Source: Isoetes taiwanensis (taxonomy: Eukaryota > Streptophyta > Lycopodiopsida > Isoetales > Isoetaceae). From it: a stretch of DNA of 64,000 nucleotides. Position numbers and translations under genes: made by a program. The DNA lies in assembly GCA_021234155.1 (NCBI GenBank), contig JAJEKV010000045.1, positions 9,287,105-9,351,104 on the forward strand, given 5' to 3'. The notes beneath the pieces were generated by a model. It was not told the DNA's origin, did not search any database, and worked only from the letters and a program-made list of their open reading frames with translations. Shown here in pieces: positions 60,076 through 64,000 of the stretch (positions within the stretch are counted from its first letter, which is position 1; every line of letters starts with the position of its first letter).

Positions 60076-60556
60076 ATAGAATCTAAGGGAATCTAATATA
60101 GATTGTCTATACACTCAAATAAATCTATGCCGTTTATTTGAAAAGCAGTGAGATGGCAAAGTTGTAGCCATCAGGTCTCCATGGGGGCATGCATGGGGCA
60201 TGCACCCCATCCTTAGATCGTTGGATCAAAAGGGGAGAAGAAATTTTGTTAGGAATGCGCCAAAAAGTGGATTTGGTGTAGCAGATTCTATCTGTTAGAT
60301 CAAAAGGTGAGGATAAATCCTAGCCATTAAAGAATTTATAGGGAAATCTTGATGAAATCTTTGAGAATTTTAGGGGAATCTTTTATGTAGGTGCTTAAGT
60401 AGTTAAAGTAGCTTCTATATTTTATTATATTCTCAAAATTAACTAACTCTGATGTTTTTTGATTAGGTTTTTATACTATTGTGTATCGAGATTCGCAATT
60501 CGTGGTCAAAAGGAGTTGCATTTGCTAGTTATATCAGGCTTTTCTATTGGAGTAGG
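59232..60556 (+). repeat. inverted segmental duplication, copy B
   Basis: Matches the reverse complement of 24190-25510 from GGAATCTATATAGAAACT through the array, the unique GGGGCATGCATGGGGCATGC block (60180-60220) and the intron. It ends in the recombinase exon (60469-60556, RFAIRGQKEL block), where it is cut off and joined to array DNA. The two copies lie about 34 kb apart in opposite orientation. Confidence 0.88.
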
Positions 60557-60849
60557 AATCGAGGGGAATCTTCGTAGGATCTTAGAGAATATAGGTGTAT
60601 CTAGATAGAATCTTGCAAAATCTATGGAATTCTTGGGATAATCTTCGGAATCTAGGGGAATGCTTATAAGATCTCAGGGAAGCTAAGAGAATCTACATGG
60701 AATCTTGAAAAATCTAGAGGAATCTTAGAATAGTCTTTCAAAATTCAGGGAATCTCAAGAGAATCTTAGGGGATCTGAAGGAATCTAGGAGAATCTCATA
60801 GAATATTTGAGAATCTAAGGGAATCTTGATAGCATCTTAGAGAATCCTC
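60557..60849 (+). repeat. duplicated minisatellite segment
   Basis: About 290 bp almost identical to 58951-59231 (AATCGAGGGGAATCTTC... to CTTAGAGAATCC), joined directly into the recombinase exon on the left and to LTR sequence on the right. Confidence 0.9.
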
Positions 60850-61740
60850 TACGATGCTCCCATCGTATCAGAAGGCGGAGTTCATCCCCCTGGCAGCCAA
60901 ACTGACAGGGGCAATCCACCTGACACCAATCCTTGACAACGGATCAATGAGGAAGAATGGATGGGTCATTTGCCCCGTCTTCCCTCGGGGCCGTCCTAGC
61001 TGCGGAAGCGTAAGTAAACATAAGCACATGACATCTATATACATCAACAAAGTCACCTTGAAGGGTGACCACATCATAACATACATGTAATAGCATATCA
61101 ATAACATCATCATCACCTGGGGGATCCTACCCAAGGGCTCAGACTCCAAGGTATGAACTGACGGCTTGGACCTCCAGAAGTCAATGCAGACATAATTCAT
61201 GGCAAATGGGTTGGGTTGGCATAGGAACATGTTGGGTAGTCCACTCCATCCGCCCCTCCCATGCACACTTTGCAGAGTAGGTTGAAGAGTCTTGGGACTG
61301 GATCGTAGCCTGCTGGGTGCATAGCCAAAGGGGCTACTGCTGGGTTGCATCTCCCCAGTCCCGATGAGGCAGGAGGAGAGTCTCCTCCCCTCCAGAGGCA
61401 TGCATGCCCATCACAGGCGGCTAGAGGGCCACTGCCCGTATTTGACTTGAACCTCATAGAAGGTGACGCATGACCCAAGAGGTGCATGCCTTGCCCACAC
61501 GCAGTGGCAAACCATTAAGCCTAGCCAGCTTAGATCCCCGGTAGGCTTTACACATCAGAGGGATCAATCAGCGATGGGACAAGGCCCCCTTATTCCACCG
61601 GTCTAGCCCCGCCACCCACAACCAGGCGGGCTCTTGTACACAGGCCGCATTAATTGGGAATTAATGAGGTTATCTAGGATCATCTGCTACTGAAGGTTTC
61701 AGGGTCTCTACCCCCCTTCCCACATACACATGAGAGCATA
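60850..61740 (-). mobile_element. LTR fragment related to 15615-16560
   Basis: Shares blocks in the same order with the LTR at 15615-16560 (GGGCTCAGACTC, CCACTCCATC, TGCACACTTTGCA, CATCTCCCC, ACAGGCCGCATTAAT). The end that should carry the primer-binding site is replaced by minisatellite at 60849. The open frames (177 and 96 aa, minus) are not recognised and probably non-coding. Confidence 0.6.
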
Positions 61741-64000
61741 GAATGGAATATCATCAACATCAAAGAACTGAAATACTGAATAAGATCTAATCTACCTTAC
61801 CTAAACATACAAGGTTAGTTTCATTTGTTATGGCTGGTGTTCTTACGATCTACAAGGCTGATAGGACTGATCTAACATACTATTCTAACTCATTGCCGGG
61901 CTAAGAGGCGGCTTTGCACAATAGAATCACAAGTTACCTGATCCTTGGCTAGCTCCAGCACTGCTGCTCCTGATAAATCTAATGTGCAAAGGCGGCTCAG
62001 TGGCGCATGGAAAATGGCAGCTTGCCTTAGCCGGAATGGCTCAGGAAATCCCAAAATGCAAAAGGAGAAAGGCTTAGGGTTTCCCCTTTGGTTCCTTATA
62101 TATGAACTTTTAGGGTTAGGTTAGAAGGGACCAAATGGAGTATTGCCACTTGGCAAGGGGGTTTTAATTGCATATGTTTAATATACATGCGCAACATACG
62201 AGGTTGCCCCCTAGGTGCAACCCTTTACGACTCTCAAGTACTTGTCGTGATGACATGTACGTGTGATGTGGCAGTATAATATACGTATTCGGATCGTATG
62301 TTATGCTGGAACGTCATAATGTAGGCTGGCTGAGCATCCCATTGTCCTGAAGCTTTGTTTATATTGTTTTGGTACTTTGGCTTTGTGTTTTTTGCTCTTG
62401 ATGCTTATGATGATTCCTTTGTTGTCATTGTCTAGCACTGCACCATAGTATCTTGTGTTTTGAATTGTTCATGTTCTTGTTATCCAAGATTCCAAAGTAT
62501 TTCCATGCATGCAGTGGCAACCAGGGGTCCCCACTTCGCAGTGGTCAGGTTGATGGCGGCGATGTAGCTGGGAATTGTGGTTGAATTCTGGAGTTTAAGC
62601 TTTTCTTTAGCTTGCTTAGCAATTGTTTATACATATATATTGAGAGTATTGTGGATAGCACATCCTTTAAATTTTATACTCTTGACGGGTAAGGGAAGTT
62701 ATAAGAATGAATCATTTCTAGTTGCAAAATGGAAGATTCAATTCTTCACTACATTCAATTGTTTGTCACACCAACCTAGCAAGAGTCTTTGTAAGCTTTG
62801 ACTCAAATCATGATTGACCAATGTTGATGGTGATATTGACAGAGTTTGTGTTTGAGCATCATGACTTGATGATTCCACCTGGTCTTGGGATGTATGAATC
62901 TAAGCCTATCCTGGAGCAGTGGACTAGAAACCAAATGGAGGAGAAAATGGTACTCTGAAGCAAGAAGTTTTGGCTCAAATGGCTATAGACATCATTCTAG
63001 GATGATGAGTTGGCAGTTCTTGGATCACATGCCTTTGATCTAGATGAGTTGGAGACCAGCTTTCATGTAGTGCAAGTTGATCCTTTGGAGTTCACTTTGG
63101 GCTATGCATGGCTTCTGTTTAAGATGCTGAAACTTTTTGACTAAAGGTTCTTCCTTTAAACAGTTGATATGCTATTATGGTCACATCAAATTTTGATAAT
63201 TTTTAGTTATGTAGTTTCTTTTTTTACTCTTCCTTCTATGGGAAGAATATGTAACTCCAAAAATTTATTTTGTCCTTTGTAGTTATTGTATATTCATGAA
63301 ATTTCCTTTGCATATAATATAAACCACTTAACCTAAAAAAGGAAAAAAGAAAAAAGAAAAGAGAAAAAAAAATTAAGACCACAATACCAAAAACATTATC
63401 TGGTGTAAAATCTATACTAGACCCAAAAGTTGTATGCAAAATCAATTTTGATTGAAAATTTGCAACTATCACCTAAGGTACTAAAAGAGTTTGTGAAGCT
63501 AAGCATAAACAGATAGATATTTGTTTTAACATCATCTACGCAGACTAAATGGTCTATGGGACCCAATATAAAAAAGCACAAAGATTACAAAGAATACAAT
63601 ATGATCATATGATCATTATATAATTGCAAAAAACCCACCTTGAAACATTTTTTGAGGGAAAAACCTTGATAGCAATGGATAAATTGACAATTACATGCAA
63701 ATTAATGTACATGCCCTGGAATGCCGCACTAGGTTCAAGAACTTTTAGAATGTAAAATGCAAGGTCAACCAATTGAGATGTCTGTGAGCTCACATAGAGA
63801 TGGAGTTGGTGCAAATAAAATGGCAAAGATTTTACCTCCATAGAGACCAATTGATCATGGGACCCATATAGTGGGGCTAGTACAATGGGCTTGTGGAGCA
63901 AAATGCATGCCTTCTTTCCCATCGTCCCATAGAAAAAACATCCTAAAACAGTAGACAAATATATATATACCCATGCCTACTAGAACATGTCCATAGTCAT
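61741..64000. other. gene-poor right end; possible gene remnant at 62840-63145
   Basis: At 62840-63145 (plus) a broken reading (TEFVFEHHDLMIPPGLGMYE..., then FDLDELETSFHVVQVDP after frame changes) has protein-like composition but no family that I recognise. A purine/A-rich run lies at 63337-63375. Nothing else is supported. Confidence 0.4.

Noticed and set aside
24190-60556. The inverted duplication as the two ends of one 36-kb transposon
   Set aside because: The copies have different neighbours, one is truncated and rejoined to array DNA, and no matching terminal ends or target duplication were seen.
60854-61487. 177- and 96-aa minus-strand proteins
   Set aside because: They lie in LTR sequence that matches the non-coding LTR at 15.6-16.6 kb, where the frames are not conserved.

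Overview
The window reads as nuclear DNA of a land plant or close streptophyte relative. Genes are split by short GT-AG introns. There is a plant TIO (Fused-type) kinase remnant, a plant L1-like LINE, a Ty1/copia element, a CACTA-type foldback element, tRNA-derived SINE sequence, and long gene-poor stretches. I cannot name the species. A Crypton-type recombinase relic leans weakly towards a non-seed lineage, but this is inference.

Layout. 0-1.1 kb: 3' part of a gene for a divergent indole-3-glycerol-phosphate-synthase (IGPS)-like barrel protein; a complete paralogue lies inverted at 20.7-22.6 kb with identical internal exon lengths. 1.7-2.2, 13.4-13.5 and 37.1-39.3 kb: three copies of one non-LTR retrotransposon family sharing a 3' RNA hairpin, each ending in a different microsatellite. 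3.25-10.34 kb: a broken L1-like LINE with poly(A). 11.0-11.2 kb: a SINE with target-site duplication. 15.6-16.6, 25.5 and 60.85-61.75 kb: LTR-retrotransposon fragments. 23.2-24.3 kb: a decayed Crypton/DUF3504-type tyrosine recombinase next to a GAATCT-rich minisatellite; recombinase exon plus array recur inverted at 59.2-60.6 kb. 26.1-36.7 kb: two pieces of a highly divergent histone H3-like gene, flanked outside by 63-bp hairpin repeats and separated by a complete copia element (itself hit by a CACTA foldback element) and an RRP12 fragment. 43.7-46.0 kb: C-terminal part of a TIO kinase pseudogene. 47.3-50.8 kb: a recent 1.75-kb tandem duplication. 54.66-58.77 kb: an unclassified 4.1-kb element with 25-bp terminal inverted repeats and a 4-bp target duplication, inserted in the minisatellite.

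Only the two IGPS-like genes look intact. The rest is a layered record of insertions: gene fragments (RRP12, TIO, H3-like, recombinase) cut up and rearranged by several transposon classes. The most unusual item is the H3-like gene. It keeps the first eight residues of the H3 tail exactly, has methionine at the Lys9 position, carries a long acidic/basic linker, and ends in a recognisable H3 histone fold.
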